Of a DNA stretch of 64,000 bases, positions 40,753-47,881 are shown piece by piece; the first letter of the stretch is position 1; every line of letters begins with the position of its first letter. Made by a program: the position numbers and the translations under genes. This DNA is from a virus. The DNA lies in IMG/VR virus record IMGVR_UViG_3300045912_000261, positions 48,534 to 112,533 of that record; one strand, given 5' to 3'. The notes under the pieces are model-generated. The model searched no databases. It was given only the letters and a program-made list of their open reading frames with translations, and was not told the origin of the DNA.

Positions 40753-42918
40753 CTAGTACCTCACGCCTTCGTAAGTCTCAATGCCCAGGTCGTCCAGAGT
40801 GACGTAGTCCTCGCCGGGCATCGTAAGTACGCTGTGACCGAAGCGGGACAGGTACCCCACGACACCAGCAACGGAATCTGAGGTCTCCTTGAGCCCCGTG
40901 ATGCTCTGTCCGCCATCCTCTAGCTGCATGAGCTCCCTGGACGCCCAGCCATAGTTCATCACGCGGATACGACCCTCGTTGACCGCGAGCTGGAGGTCTG
41001 TGTAGGGCTGCTTGTCAACTGCCATAGGAGCTCCGGTTCCATAGGGGACCCCTGTGTTGGGATCGATCAGCGCGCCCACGGTTACGAGACCAGCCCTAAC
41101 AAACTTCTGTACCAGCGAGGCACTCTGGAAACCTGCCACACTAGCCGACGTGATGAGGAACCTCCGCACCTGGCGAAGGGCAATGATGAAGTCTGCACAT
41201 GCGCCTAGGTTTAGGTGCCCCACACGTGGCGCGATGACACGCATCACTAGGGGCACTTCGAAAAGGGGCACCTCAACTTCCATAGGCGCGTTCTCGATGA
41301 ACGTAACAACCCGCTTCCAGTTGGAGATGCGCCCCAGGGCAACAGACGCAATCCCGCCTCCGGCAGCTACCGAGAGGTGTGCATGCCACAGAATCTGCGC
41401 GTCGCCCTGGAACTCAGGCTTCAGGGCTGCCAGCAGAGTGTCCAAGGAGCTACCGTCTGCCACTAGCCACTCTGAGCGCTCTGCTGCGGTCTCCTCCGTG
41501 GTCTCAGTGTCGGAATCCGCATCTGGATCCCACTTGTCGGTAGCAAGAATGCTCGAGGAGTAGTCCCTAATGGCTCCTTCAGGGTTCAGCTGGGACTGGA
41601 GAACGAATGCCTCGTCGATCTTGCGGCCCTCTGGGAACAGCATCCGGCGGCCGGGACGCTCAGCGAGCATGATGCCTGCCATCGACATCGTGTCCACCTG
41701 GTCGTCATGGTCCCCGTTCGGGAAGTTCAAGAGCTCTTCCTCCCAGTCGGGAAGCCAGGGTGCCGAGTCGCGAGCATACACAGTCCCTGCTGCGAAGCGC
41801 GCAAGGATACTCGAGGCCCGGGAAACCTTGTCCTTGTCGGCAGGGATGGGTCTGACAGGGAGGCCCTCCCTAAGGGCTGTCTGCACCACACTCAGCTGGA
41901 AGCCGGTCTTCTCAATCCCGATGTACCCGGGGTGCCACTTCTGGTACACCCTATTGAGGAGGTTGATGTGATCCGGGCCAGCCATGCGGGATCGCTGCAC
42001 ATCTAGCACCAGGAGGTCAGCCTCGGGAGTCACCCCGAACACAGAAACGACAGAGTAGTCCGCTGTCTCCTTCAGGGATGTTGCAAGGTCGGTCGTGGCA
42101 AATCGGAAGAGGTCCTGGGGAGCTACGGTCTTTAGATCCCCATTGCTTTGTAGGAGCTGGTAGAATCCAGTGCTGGGGTCGACAGTGAAGTACTTGAACC
42201 ACTCAGGCTTGAACTGGTGGGCGCCAGGAGCGATGAACTGGGCCTCGTACTCTTGTGCAAACTTGTAGGGTCCCAGCTCGAGCTTAGCAGCCTCAATCTC
42301 GGTCTGGGGGATCTTGGGATTGTCAGCTGTGGGCCTCTGCCACCGCGCCCAATCACCCAGCTTCGGTACCCGTTCGAAGAGCTTCCAGAACCAGTTGCGT
42401 CCCTGGGGAGTGGAGATGAAGATGCACCAACCTTCACGGTCGGAGAGCGCGGGGCGCAGGGCCTCAGCCCAGGCGTCCTCTTTCACATAGGCAGCCTCGT
42501 CGATAACGAGGCCGTCTAGACCTGAGCCTCGAAGCGAGTCGGGGTTGTCAGTTGACCTCACAGTAATGCTGCCGCCACCAGGAAGAACGATCCGGCGCTC
42601 CACCTCACTCTTTTCGACCCAGGCTCCGATAAGAGCCTTCTTCAGGTCGCGCCAGATCTGGTTGGAGATGTTATAGGTGGGGCAAACCCACCAGACATTG
42701 CCTCCCTGGAGAGCACCAATTCGGGGGCTGTCTGCGGGGCCGTGACCCTGAACCACTGACATGAGACCCAAGACGGTCTTCCCCCAGCGGCGCCCACAGC
42801 AGCAAACCTTGAAGCGTGCAGGGGACTCTAACACTACGGCCTGGTGCTGCAGCGCTCTCGGCAGGATGATGCGCGGAACATCCTCCAAGTCTAGGGGTCG
42901 ACCAGCCGTTACGGGCAT
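40753..42918 (-). CDS. Terminase large subunit with extra C-terminal nuclease-like domain
   Basis: 721 residues, about 200 longer than typical. Walker A GRRWGKT (42-48) and Walker B VIDEAA (138-143) define the packaging ATPase; the RNase H-like nuclease follows with TTDLA, IGIEK and DHDDQVD acidic positions. From ~480 a further ~240 residues read like a second terminase nuclease fold (HAHLSVAAGGGIASVALG; ASVAGFQSASLVQKF; VDKQPYTDLQLAVNEGRI; ETSDSVAGVVGYL) with the canonical acidic residues largely replaced. A duplicated, probably inactive domain is inferred. Confidence 0.9.
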   Translation of the reverse strand: MPVTAGRPLDLEDVPRIILPRALQHQAVVLESPARFKVCCCGRRWGKTVLGLMSVVQGHGPADSPRIGALQGGNVWWVCPTYNISNQIWRDLKKALIGAWVEKSEVERRIVLPGGGSITVRSTDNPDSLRGSGLDGLVIDEAAYVKEDAWAEALRPALSDREGWCIFISTPQGRNWFWKLFERVPKLGDWARWQRPTADNPKIPQTEIEAAKLELGPYKFAQEYEAQFIAPGAHQFKPEWFKYFTVDPSTGFYQLLQSNGDLKTVAPQDLFRFATTDLATSLKETADYSVVSVFGVTPEADLLVLDVQRSRMAGPDHINLLNRVYQKWHPGYIGIEKTGFQLSVVQTALREGLPVRPIPADKDKVSRASSILARFAAGTVYARDSAPWLPDWEEELLNFPNGDHDDQVDTMSMAGIMLAERPGRRMLFPEGRKIDEAFVLQSQLNPEGAIRDYSSSILATDKWDPDADSDTETTEETAAERSEWLVADGSSLDTLLAALKPEFQGDAQILWHAHLSVAAGGGIASVALGRISNWKRVVTFIENAPMEVEVPLFEVPLVMRVIAPRVGHLNLGACADFIIALRQVRRFLITSASVAGFQSASLVQKFVRAGLVTVGALIDPNTGVPYGTGAPMAVDKQPYTDLQLAVNEGRIRVMNYGWASRELMQLEDGGQSITGLKETSDSVAGVVGYLSRFGHSVLTMPGEDYVTLDDLGIETYEGVRY

Positions 42919-42924
42919 GTGGTC

Positions 42925-43092
42925 CTACTGCCTCCAGGTCTCTACGGTGAGCAATAGGTCCTCAAGGGAAGCTCCTTCGAGCAGGGAGATTTCGAGCTCC
43001 CTCATTAGAGCCTCATGCCCTCGGTTGGAGGGCTGGAGCTTCTCTCTGGTCTGCTCTGCTAGAGCTTCGTGCCAATCTAGTTGGTAGGACAT
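42925..43092 (-). CDS. Small helical protein starting inside a dispersed repeat
   Basis: 55 residues, mostly helical and acidic (EALAEQTREKLQ; MRELEISLLEGA). Its ATG (43090-43092) lies within a copy of the dispersed repeat: CACCTAGTCCTACC has become CACCATGTCCTACC. No Shine-Dalgarno is obvious, so initiation is unusual. Ends just before the terminase. Confidence 0.55.
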   Translation of the reverse strand: MSYQLDWHEALAEQTREKLQPSNRGHEALMRELEISLLEGASLEDLLLTVETWRQ

Positions 43093-43105
43093 GGTGCCCG
43101 AGTCG
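43085..43105 (-). repeat. Dispersed repeat copy at a start codon
   Basis: Minus-strand ACTCGGGCACCATGTCCTACC, two changes from the consensus creating ATG. It is the only leftward copy that supplies a start codon. Confidence 0.7.
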
Positions 43106-43124
43106 ACTTGTGGTGGGACGGTAA

Positions 43125-43511
43125 TTATGGTATCGTCCTTGGAGCTAGACGGATCTCACCCGTTCTGGCGTAGTGGGCACAATCTAGTGCCGGGAAGTAC
43201 TGGAGGGCGAGATCGTTCGCCTCAGGAGCCCTGGTGTCGATAAACTGTCTGATACCCGTTCGTGTCTCGTCCATGATAATACAGGCGTCTAGCCTTGCCT
43301 GTTCTTGTGCTTGAGCCACCTGGATGATGTCTCGGGCCTCTTCTCGGTCGGCTAGCTGTTCATTCCTAACTAGCACACCTAAGGTAACAGCCAGCACCAG
43401 CAAGGTCAGGGTCATTGCGGCTGCCATAGACTTGAAGACCAGCAGCCTGGTTGCGTGCTCGTTGGGCTTGCTTGGGCCCACACGCTTGAGTAGACGAGAG
43501 ATTGGGATCAT
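43125..43511 (-). CDS. Single-pass membrane protein
   Basis: 128 residues. N-terminal basic segment, one transmembrane helix (~30-50, AAAMTLTLLVLAVTLGVLV), then a helical soluble domain (~52-95, EARDIIQVAQAQEQ) and a C-terminal part with Cys. Topology suggests a membrane-anchored coiled coil; a spanin-like role is possible but unsupported. ATG overlaps the preceding small frame (ATGA). Confidence 0.65.
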   Translation of the reverse strand: MIPISRLLKRVGPSKPNEHATRLLVFKSMAAAMTLTLLVLAVTLGVLVRNEQLADREEARDIIQVAQAQEQARLDACIIMDETRTGIRQFIDTRAPEANDLALQYFPALDCAHYARTGEIRLAPRTIP

Positions 43512-43603
43512 GCCCCAAAAGGCCCTGAAATAGCTGCGGCGACAATTACGATCAGGTTGCCCCAGGTCCAGCAGCGAATTGTGAAGGGGATCTTCTGGTG
43601 CAA
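43508..43603 (-). CDS. Possible tiny membrane peptide
   Basis: 31-32 residues from a TTG, one hydrophobic segment (LIVIVAAAISGPF). Stop overlaps the next start, which supports it, but no ribosome site is visible. Could be leader sequence only. Confidence 0.35.
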   Translation of the reverse strand: MHQKIPFTIRCWTWGNLIVIVAAAISGPFGA

Positions 43604-43608
43604 GACTG

Positions 43609-43959
43609 CTACTTTTTGAAGAGTCCTGTCAGTACTGCTAGAGGCAGGTACCCCATCAGCAGAAGATACGCGGCTAGGAGAGGAGCTGCCACCGTTCCGT
43701 CCCGGGAGTCGAAGAAGAGAAGGGCTCCGCCAAAGATGAAAGCTACCACTGTCGAGATAACCGGCCACCAGACCCGAAACCACTGAGGAGGCCCATCTGG
43801 AGGGTAGGGATTCTCCTTGCCCTTGATGCCTCCGTTGCCGCTGTCGCTGTCGCTGCCGTTGCCTCCCCTCCTGCTCCCTCTGGGCCTCTTCTGCCCCCTC
43901 TGGGGCTCGGTTGACATCAGGAGCCCTGGGAGCAAGCCTACCGCTGCCGTAGACATCAC
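43609..43959 (-). CDS. Two-helix membrane protein
   Basis: About 116 residues from a GTG overlapping the HNH stop; an alternative ATG at 43917 gives 102. Gly/Ser/Asp/Arg-rich linker, then two transmembrane segments (WWPVISTVVAFIFGGALLFF; APLLAAYLLLMGYLPLAVL) separated by SRDGTV. Holin-like topology, but far from the endolysin. Confidence 0.6.
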   Translation of the reverse strand: MMSTAAVGLLPGLLMSTEPQRGQKRPRGSRRGGNGSDSDSGNGGIKGKENPYPPDGPPQWFRVWWPVISTVVAFIFGGALLFFDSRDGTVAAPLLAAYLLLMGYLPLAVLTGLFKK

Positions 43960-44531
43960 CCATGGATCTCTTGTGGAACTGGATCTGAGGGTGCGATGGG
44001 ATTAGGTGCCCGAGTCGTCGAGACGATAGGACTAGGTGCCCGAGTTGCCGAGTCGGTAGGTACTGGAGGAATGTCGCTGCCGTCGTAAGGACGCTTGAGA
44101 TTGCACTCCCGGCAGATGATTCTTACGTTGGAGCGCATGTGCTTGCCTCCACGTGCAATGGGGACAATGTGGTCCAGATTACGACTTCTCTCGTGACCAG
44201 GACGGTTAGCCAACTTTCTCTGGCACAGAGGACACGTCGTTGTAGAGCGCCAGAGCTCGATCATCCACTCGCTAGTAATGTCAGTGTGCTGCTGCCTCGC
44301 CCTCCGGAGGTGAAGCTGGTTGACAAACTCCGCCTTATCTTCCGGACTGGGGCCTAGAGTAGCTAGGTACCGCTTCCTGCGCGCCCGAGCGGATTGGTAC
44401 TTCCGCATGCACTCCTTGCATCTGTGCTGCAGCCCATCTTTCGACTCGGTCCGGCGGTAGAAGGCCTCTCTCGGCTTCCGCTTGTGGCACTTGTTGCACA
44501 CCTTCGTTCGAGACTGTGTCTGAGTTGCCAC
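43956..44531 (-). CDS. HNH endonuclease 1
   Basis: 191 residues from a GTG (44529-44531) directly after a dispersed repeat, no clear Shine-Dalgarno. Zinc knuckle (CNKCHKRKPREAF..CKEC), then CPLC and the HNH core LDHIVPIARGGKH, N, CRECN. Packaging-associated HNH nucleases beside terminases are common and often needed for cos cleavage. The C-terminus holds two repeat-encoded units (TRAPSP, TRAPNP). Confidence 0.85.
   Translation of the reverse strand: MATQTQSRTKVCNKCHKRKPREAFYRRTESKDGLQHRCKECMRKYQSARARRKRYLATLGPSPEDKAEFVNQLHLRRARQQHTDITSEWMIELWRSTTTCPLCQRKLANRPGHERSRNLDHIVPIARGGKHMRSNVRIICRECNLKRPYDGSDIPPVPTDSATRAPSPIVSTTRAPNPIAPSDPVPQEIHG
43999..44047 (-). repeat. Dispersed repeat pair inside HNH endonuclease 1
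   Basis: Two copies 28 bp apart (43999-44017, 44027-44047), encoding TRAPSPIV and TRAPNPIA. Near-identical in DNA. Confidence 0.8.
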
Positions 44532-44532
44532 G

Positions 44533-44552
44533 ATAGGACTGGGTGCCCGAGT
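44533..44552 (-). repeat. Dispersed repeat copy before HNH endonuclease 1
   Basis: ACTCGGGCACCCAGTCCTATC in the 31-bp gap between the two HNH genes. The downstream GTG start follows the repeat immediately, so the repeat occupies the usual ribosome-binding region. Confidence 0.75.
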
Positions 44553-44562
44553 AGCCCTGGCG

Positions 44563-45105
44563 CTAGCTACTGCGCCAGTCGACTTCTTCGGGAAGCTTAT
44601 TGTGCTTCCGGCAGTTACAGGACTTGCAGGCTGGAGTTACATTCTCTAGCTCGTGCCGTCCACCCCTGCTGACGGGTACAATGTGATCTACTGTGACAGT
44701 ACCTGGAGTAAGAGTGATTTCGCAGTACGTACACTTCCAGCCCAAGAATTCACATAGCTCGAAAAAGTCCCTCAGGTCTAGATAGCCTCCAGCCTCAGTC
44801 CTACGCGCTCGGTAAGCATGCTGCCAGTTGCGCTGTTTCTCCCTGTTGCGCTCTAGGTACTCTTGCTGTTGCTCCCGAATCCAGTCCGCATTCAGTTTCC
44901 TATACTGGCGATTGTACTCTGAGATGTGCCCTTTGTGTTGTAAGCCCCAAGCTTTTCTACTGGGGTAGGATTCACCGTTGTGGCAAGGCTTACAGCGCCA
45001 AGAGCGCCCTTTGCGGCCGCTTCGGTTCTTGTAAAAGGCCCCAGGAGGCAAATCTTGACCACACTTTCCGCAGCGGAGCAACTCCTGTTCCCTTACAAGA
45101 TTCAA
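44563..45105 (-). CDS. HNH endonuclease 2
   Basis: 180 residues from a TTG (45103-45105) overlapping the previous TGA, with GGAG upstream. CGKCG..CKPC zinc knuckle, CTYC, VDHIVPVSRGGRHELENV, CKSCN: a complete HNH fold. It ends DWRSS, the same five residues that end the small terminase candidate upstream, which may mark a past insertion or duplication. Related in architecture to HNH 1. Confidence 0.85.
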   Translation of the reverse strand: MNLVREQELLRCGKCGQDLPPGAFYKNRSGRKGRSWRCKPCHNGESYPSRKAWGLQHKGHISEYNRQYRKLNADWIREQQQEYLERNREKQRNWQHAYRARRTEAGGYLDLRDFFELCEFLGWKCTYCEITLTPGTVTVDHIVPVSRGGRHELENVTPACKSCNCRKHNKLPEEVDWRSS

Positions 45106-45917
45106 CTACTTCTCCAATCATCTGTATAAATCACTTGGACCTGGACGGTGCCCTGGTTGTTCCCGATGCTGACACCTGGCTTCTGGTCGTTCGCGGGGTG
45201 CTTGCCGTCGCCGTTGGTAGGCTTGCTGGGCTCCTTGCCCCGACTGAGCCTCTCTAGCGCAACGCCGTTCTTGAGCCACTCGTTCATCATCTGAGGCGTA
45301 AGCTCTTCGGGGTCCATGTCCTCTAGGGCCTCTGCTACCTTGTCAATAAGGCGTCTGGCGAGGCCTGCATGAGTCAGCTCCATCTCAATGCTGTCGGCGC
45401 GGAGCTGGATTTCCTGTTCCTGCTCTCTGAACTTGTCGTACGCGCTTGCGCGATACTGCCAGCAGTAAAGGGCTGCGATCGTGTTGAGCGTCGCGGGGTT
45501 CACCTTCAAGAGCTCGGCTACCTTCGCCAGCGTCCGCCGCTTATGCTGCGCCAGCCTGCTCTTTGTAAGGTTGCTTGCCTGTGTGGCACTAGAGGCCGTG
45601 ATCGTGGTATAAGGGTAATCCCTGTACTTCTTGAACGCCTCGTAGTACTTCATCGGCTCGTTCTCGAGGCGCTCCCAAAAAGGTGTCCCCTGCGGCGTAG
45701 TGGGGAAACCTTCAACGTAGCTTAGCGGGATGAGGGTGGGCTCCTCGTAGTCCTCGCTCAGGGTTGTGGGGTCCCAGTACCCCTCGATGTTGCCATCGAC
45801 GTCTAGGGGGAGCTGTCTGGCGTTGGCTCTATCGACTAGCGCCTTAGTCGCATTGAGCATCTCCGGAGGGAGATCCAGCTCTTGTCTTGCGGTAGTGGGT
45901 TCTAGTGCGGTCCCCAT
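45102..45917 (-). CDS. Terminase small subunit candidate
   Basis: 271 residues, ATG at 45917. First gene after the leftward promoter. Helical core with HTH-like segment (HKRRTLAKVAELLKVNPATLN; YCWQYRASAYDKFRE) followed by a long helix and a disordered Lys/Asn-rich tail, consistent with DNA-recognising small terminases. The position before HNH and large terminase supports this. No unique motif confirms it. Confidence 0.65.
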   Translation of the reverse strand: MGTALEPTTARQELDLPPEMLNATKALVDRANARQLPLDVDGNIEGYWDPTTLSEDYEEPTLIPLSYVEGFPTTPQGTPFWERLENEPMKYYEAFKKYRDYPYTTITASSATQASNLTKSRLAQHKRRTLAKVAELLKVNPATLNTIAALYCWQYRASAYDKFREQEQEIQLRADSIEMELTHAGLARRLIDKVAEALEDMDPEELTPQMMNEWLKNGVALERLSRGKEPSKPTNGDGKHPANDQKPGVSIGNNQGTVQVQVIYTDDWRSS

Positions 45918-45944
45918 GCTCCAGCTCGATCTAGGGTCCCATCT

Positions 45945-46006
45945 TACTTGAATTATACACTCCGGGGCAGGATGATTTCACGATCATTTTCGACCGATTT
46001 AGTCTC
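45945..46006 (-). promoter_or_regulatory. Leftward promoter at the divergent centre
   Basis: Minus strand TATAAT (45957-45952), 18-bp spacer, -35-like GTGAAA (45981-45976). AAAATGATCGTGA (45990-45978) and distal ACTAAA match the 32.1-kb promoter. It would drive terminase, portal and the rest of the structural operon. Confidence 0.75.
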
Positions 46007-46100
46007 CGAGCCCAAACCGACTTGATCGGGCACCTGCCCCCCCCCCGTCCAAACCCTGCCTGTTTTGCCTGCCCCCTTGTAGGAGAAGAGACGGCTGCGC
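46007..46100. other. C-rich boundary of the divergent region
   Basis: No gene. Contains a C9 run (46036-46044) and several C3-C5 runs on the plus strand, then changes abruptly to the C-free tract. The strong strand asymmetry in opposite senses on the two sides is conspicuous. Confidence 0.7.
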
Positions 46101-46408
46101 GGTGGTTGGAATTAGAATGGTTGGGTGATAGTTGTATAGAGGAGGTTAGAGGGGATGTGGTTGAAAGAATTTGTAAGGTAGTAAAGAGAGGAAAGTAGAT
46201 TGGTAAGTTTATGGTAGATGGAAGGTTAAAGTGAAGGAAGGAAAGGAGATGATGAAGGAATGAAGTAGGAAAGGTTGAAGTAGTTGGTGTAGAGTATAGT
46301 GAAAGGAGTGGGGGATATGTGGATGATGATGTGGAATGGTGAGGTGGAGAGTGTGGAAAAGGTGAAGAAGGAATGTGAGATGTTTGAGTTGGAGATGGTG
46401 ATGGGTTG
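46101..46408 (+). other. 308-nt cytosine-free tract
   Basis: Not one C occurs on the plus strand from 46101 to 46408. Composition is G-rich, then A, then T, with GG/GGA/GTGG motifs but no perfect tandem repeat. Frequent TGA/TAG stops exclude a protein. The minus strand is G-free, so it contains no ATG, GTG or TTG. It lies between the divergent arms. Candidate roles: R-loop replication origin, Rho-loading (leftward RNA is G-free, C-rich), or unstructured RNA. Confidence 0.95.
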
Positions 46409-46433
46409 CCGCTGGACGGAAAGTTTTGTGTGA

Positions 46434-46470
46434 TTCTCCGGGGATCGAAGTCTGTTTTGTTGAAGTTAGG
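46434..46470 (+). promoter_or_regulatory. Leader element copy 1 (TCTCCGGGGA...AGTCTGTT)
   Basis: First of three related ~36-nt elements: TCTCCGGGGA, 4 variable bases, AGTCTGTT, then a TGAAGTTAG-like end. Found 63 nt before the start at 46533. Possibly a promoter-proximal operator or RNA element. Confidence 0.6.
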
Positions 46471-46532
46471 CTTCAGAGGGGATATGGAGCCGAGATGGAC
46501 GGTCAGTCACCGTACAATCCGAGGAGGATACA

Positions 46533-46790
46533 ATGGCCGCTGCGAAGAACACCGAGAAGAAGATCTACGTCCGTGTGGACGTGAAGCAGGTGCGCAAGGG
46601 GTTCGTGCTCGTGAGCCGCACGGTCCCCGGAGGGAACCTGGACGCCGTGCCGGAGGACGTCAAGTTCCTGACGCGCGGGATGTACATCCGGACGGATGAG
46701 GAGGTCCAGGTGGGCGACAAGCTCCGTCTGGAGATCATCGTCCGAGGGGTCGAGCGCCCGGAGGTCGGCGGCGACGACCAGGAGTTCTAG
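46533..46790 (+). CDS. Small beta-rich protein, first gene of the right arm
   Basis: 85 residues, ATG preceded by GAGGAGGATACA. Beta-stranded (KIYVRVDVKQVRKGFVLVSR; DKLRLEIIVRG) with acidic tail. No membrane segment. Not recognised. Followed by leader element copy 2. Confidence 0.7.
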   Translation: MAAAKNTEKKIYVRVDVKQVRKGFVLVSRTVPGGNLDAVPEDVKFLTRGMYIRTDEEVQVGDKLRLEIIVRGVERPEVGGDDQEF

Positions 46791-46821
46791 CAGGACGAGC
46801 TAGAGCTAGAGCATGAGCAGG

Positions 46822-46865
46822 CTGCAGTCTCTCCGGGGACTGCAGTCTGTTCAGGTGAAAGTAAG
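46822..46865 (+). promoter_or_regulatory. Leader element copy 2 with hairpin
   Basis: TCTCCGGGGA...AGTCTGTT element (46830-46865) embedded in a perfect hairpin: CTGCAGTC and GACTGCAG pair around TCTCCGGG. The next start is 18 nt downstream. Confidence 0.65.
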
Positions 46866-46883
46866 CAACCGGAAGGGGGATAC

Positions 46884-47021
46884 ATGCCCGAGATGCCGCA
46901 GGACCCGAAGTGTCCGGTCTGCCGCCGGTGGTGCTCGGAGCGCGAGTGGCTCCAAGGGCAGTGTGACGACTGCCCGGGGCCGCCCCGCTCAGGCCGCCGG
47001 CCGTCCCGAAAGGGGGACTAG
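46884..47021 (+). CDS. 45-residue zinc-ribbon-like protein
   Basis: Short frame with CPVC near the start and CDDC after ~17 residues, a two-CxxC zinc ribbon, and a basic C-terminus. ATG at 46884; GGAAGGGGG upstream. The stop overlaps the next GTG (TAGTG). Function unknown; possibly nucleic-acid binding. Confidence 0.6.
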   Translation: MPEMPQDPKCPVCRRWCSEREWLQGQCDDCPGPPRSGRRPSRKGD

Positions 47022-47296
47022 TGATCCCGAGCAAGCCCAAGCTGGGCCTCAACACCCGCCCGCTGGCCATGGAGCGCATGCGCACCCGGATGGAGTCCCA
47101 CATCCGCCGCGCCCTGGCCGGCCTCGACCTCCATGGCGACACCGACTACTACCTCGCCGAGACGGAAGAGACCGTCCGTGAGGTGGCCGCGCTCCACTGC
47201 CCCTCCGCGGACGACTGGGGCGAGATGTACCCTCTGGCCTGTCTCGTCGCCCAGAGAATCGAAGACGACCAACCGACCCGAAAGGAGGATACGTGA
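47021..47296 (+). CDS. Hypothetical helical protein
   Basis: 91 residues from a GTG coupled to the previous stop; AGGGGGA upstream. Helical with HIRRALAGLDL and acidic AETEETVREV. Not recognised. Overlaps the next gene by 4 nt (GTGA). Confidence 0.65.
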   Translation: MIPSKPKLGLNTRPLAMERMRTRMESHIRRALAGLDLHGDTDYYLAETEETVREVAALHCPSADDWGEMYPLACLVAQRIEDDQPTRKEDT

Positions 47297-47535
47297 CCAC
47301 ACCCACGCTCACCGTCGGTGAGTTCGCACACAACCGCCTCGAGGAGCTACTGGACGCCGAGCTCCAGCAGGCCGTGGGGGACGGCGACTCCTCCACGCTC
47401 GCGATGCACGCCCCTCGAGCAATCCGCGCAGTCGCCACGGAGATCACGGTGTGCTACGGCATCCCGTTCCCGCTGTCCATGCGCGACGCCGATGAGGCGT
47501 TCAGCACCGTGCTGGCCTCGTGGGGGATCCACTGA
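47293..47535 (+). CDS. Hypothetical helical protein
   Basis: 80 residues from a GTG (47293) after AGGAGG. Helical, acidic (HNRLEELLDAELQQAVGDG; DADEAFSTVLASWG). Not recognised. Operonic with its neighbours. Confidence 0.65.
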   Translation: MTTPTLTVGEFAHNRLEELLDAELQQAVGDGDSSTLAMHAPRAIRAVATEITVCYGIPFPLSMRDADEAFSTVLASWGIH

Positions 47536-47536
47536 C

Positions 47537-47608
47537 GTGGAGCTCATCCTCGCCCTGGCCGCCGCGGTCCTGCTGTACGGCATCGGCTCCATCATCCACG
47601 ACCTCTAG
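47537..47608 (+). CDS. 23-residue membrane peptide
   Basis: GTG start just after the preceding stop; almost entirely one hydrophobic helix (LILALAAAVLLYGIGSII). Similar single-helix peptides occur at 54508, 59732, 61161 and 62205. Could be a membrane-targeting regulator or toxin-like peptide; no proof. Confidence 0.5.
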   Translation: MELILALAAAVLLYGIGSIIHDL

Positions 47609-47641
47609 GGCCGGCTAGTTCCCCTGCCAAGCCGTAGAGTA

Positions 47642-47722
47642 CCAAGATCCGGGTCTTGGGCCGAAAGGTACCGAGAAAGGTCCAAAGGTTCCAAGATCCG
47701 GATCTGGAGCCGTAAGGTTTCC
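47642..47722 (+). repeat. Two 31-32-bp direct repeats with palindromic cores
   Basis: Copy A 47642-47672 and copy B 47691-47722 share CCAAGATCCGG, TCT, GCCG and AAGGT, 49 bp apart. Each core is self-complementary (CCAAGA...TCTTGG; AGATCCGGATCT), as expected for operator sites of a dimeric repressor. The 273-bp gap 47609-47881 otherwise holds leader element copy 3 and a ribosome site. Confidence 0.7.
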
Positions 47723-47782
47723 AAGAGAAGCCGGGAGGGGATAGGAATCCGGAGGTTGCCACTGAATGTGATGTGGTTGTGT

Positions 47783-47818
47783 TTCTCCGGGGAATGAAGT
47801 CTGTTAGGTTGAAGTTGG
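47783..47818 (+). promoter_or_regulatory. Leader element copy 3
   Basis: TCTCCGGGGAATGAAGTCTG version of the shared element, 64 nt before the start at 47882. Shares the TTGAAGTT end with copy 1. Confidence 0.6.
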
Positions 47819-47863
47819 ATATTCGGGAAGTAGAGGATGTCCGCTTCAGTCCATAGGTACCTA

Positions 47864-47878
47864 GAGCTCAGGAGGCTC
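47864..47878 (+). promoter_or_regulatory. Shine-Dalgarno hairpin (GAGCT-CAGGA-GGCTC)
   Basis: Ribosome site of the HTH gene at 47882 lies in a 5-bp stem with CAGGA pentaloop and U-G closing pair. One of nine similar structures in the right arm. Confidence 0.7.
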
Positions 47879-47881
47879 GAG

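Noticed and set aside
41755-41770. Possible dispersed repeat copy in the large terminase
   Set aside because: Only GGTGCCGAGTCG is shared; flanks do not match and the encoded DSAPW fits normal nuclease sequence.
46106-46140. Rightward promoter inside the C-free tract (TTGGAA ... TATAGA)
   Set aside because: The spacer would be 23 bp, and such AT/G words are expected by chance in this composition.
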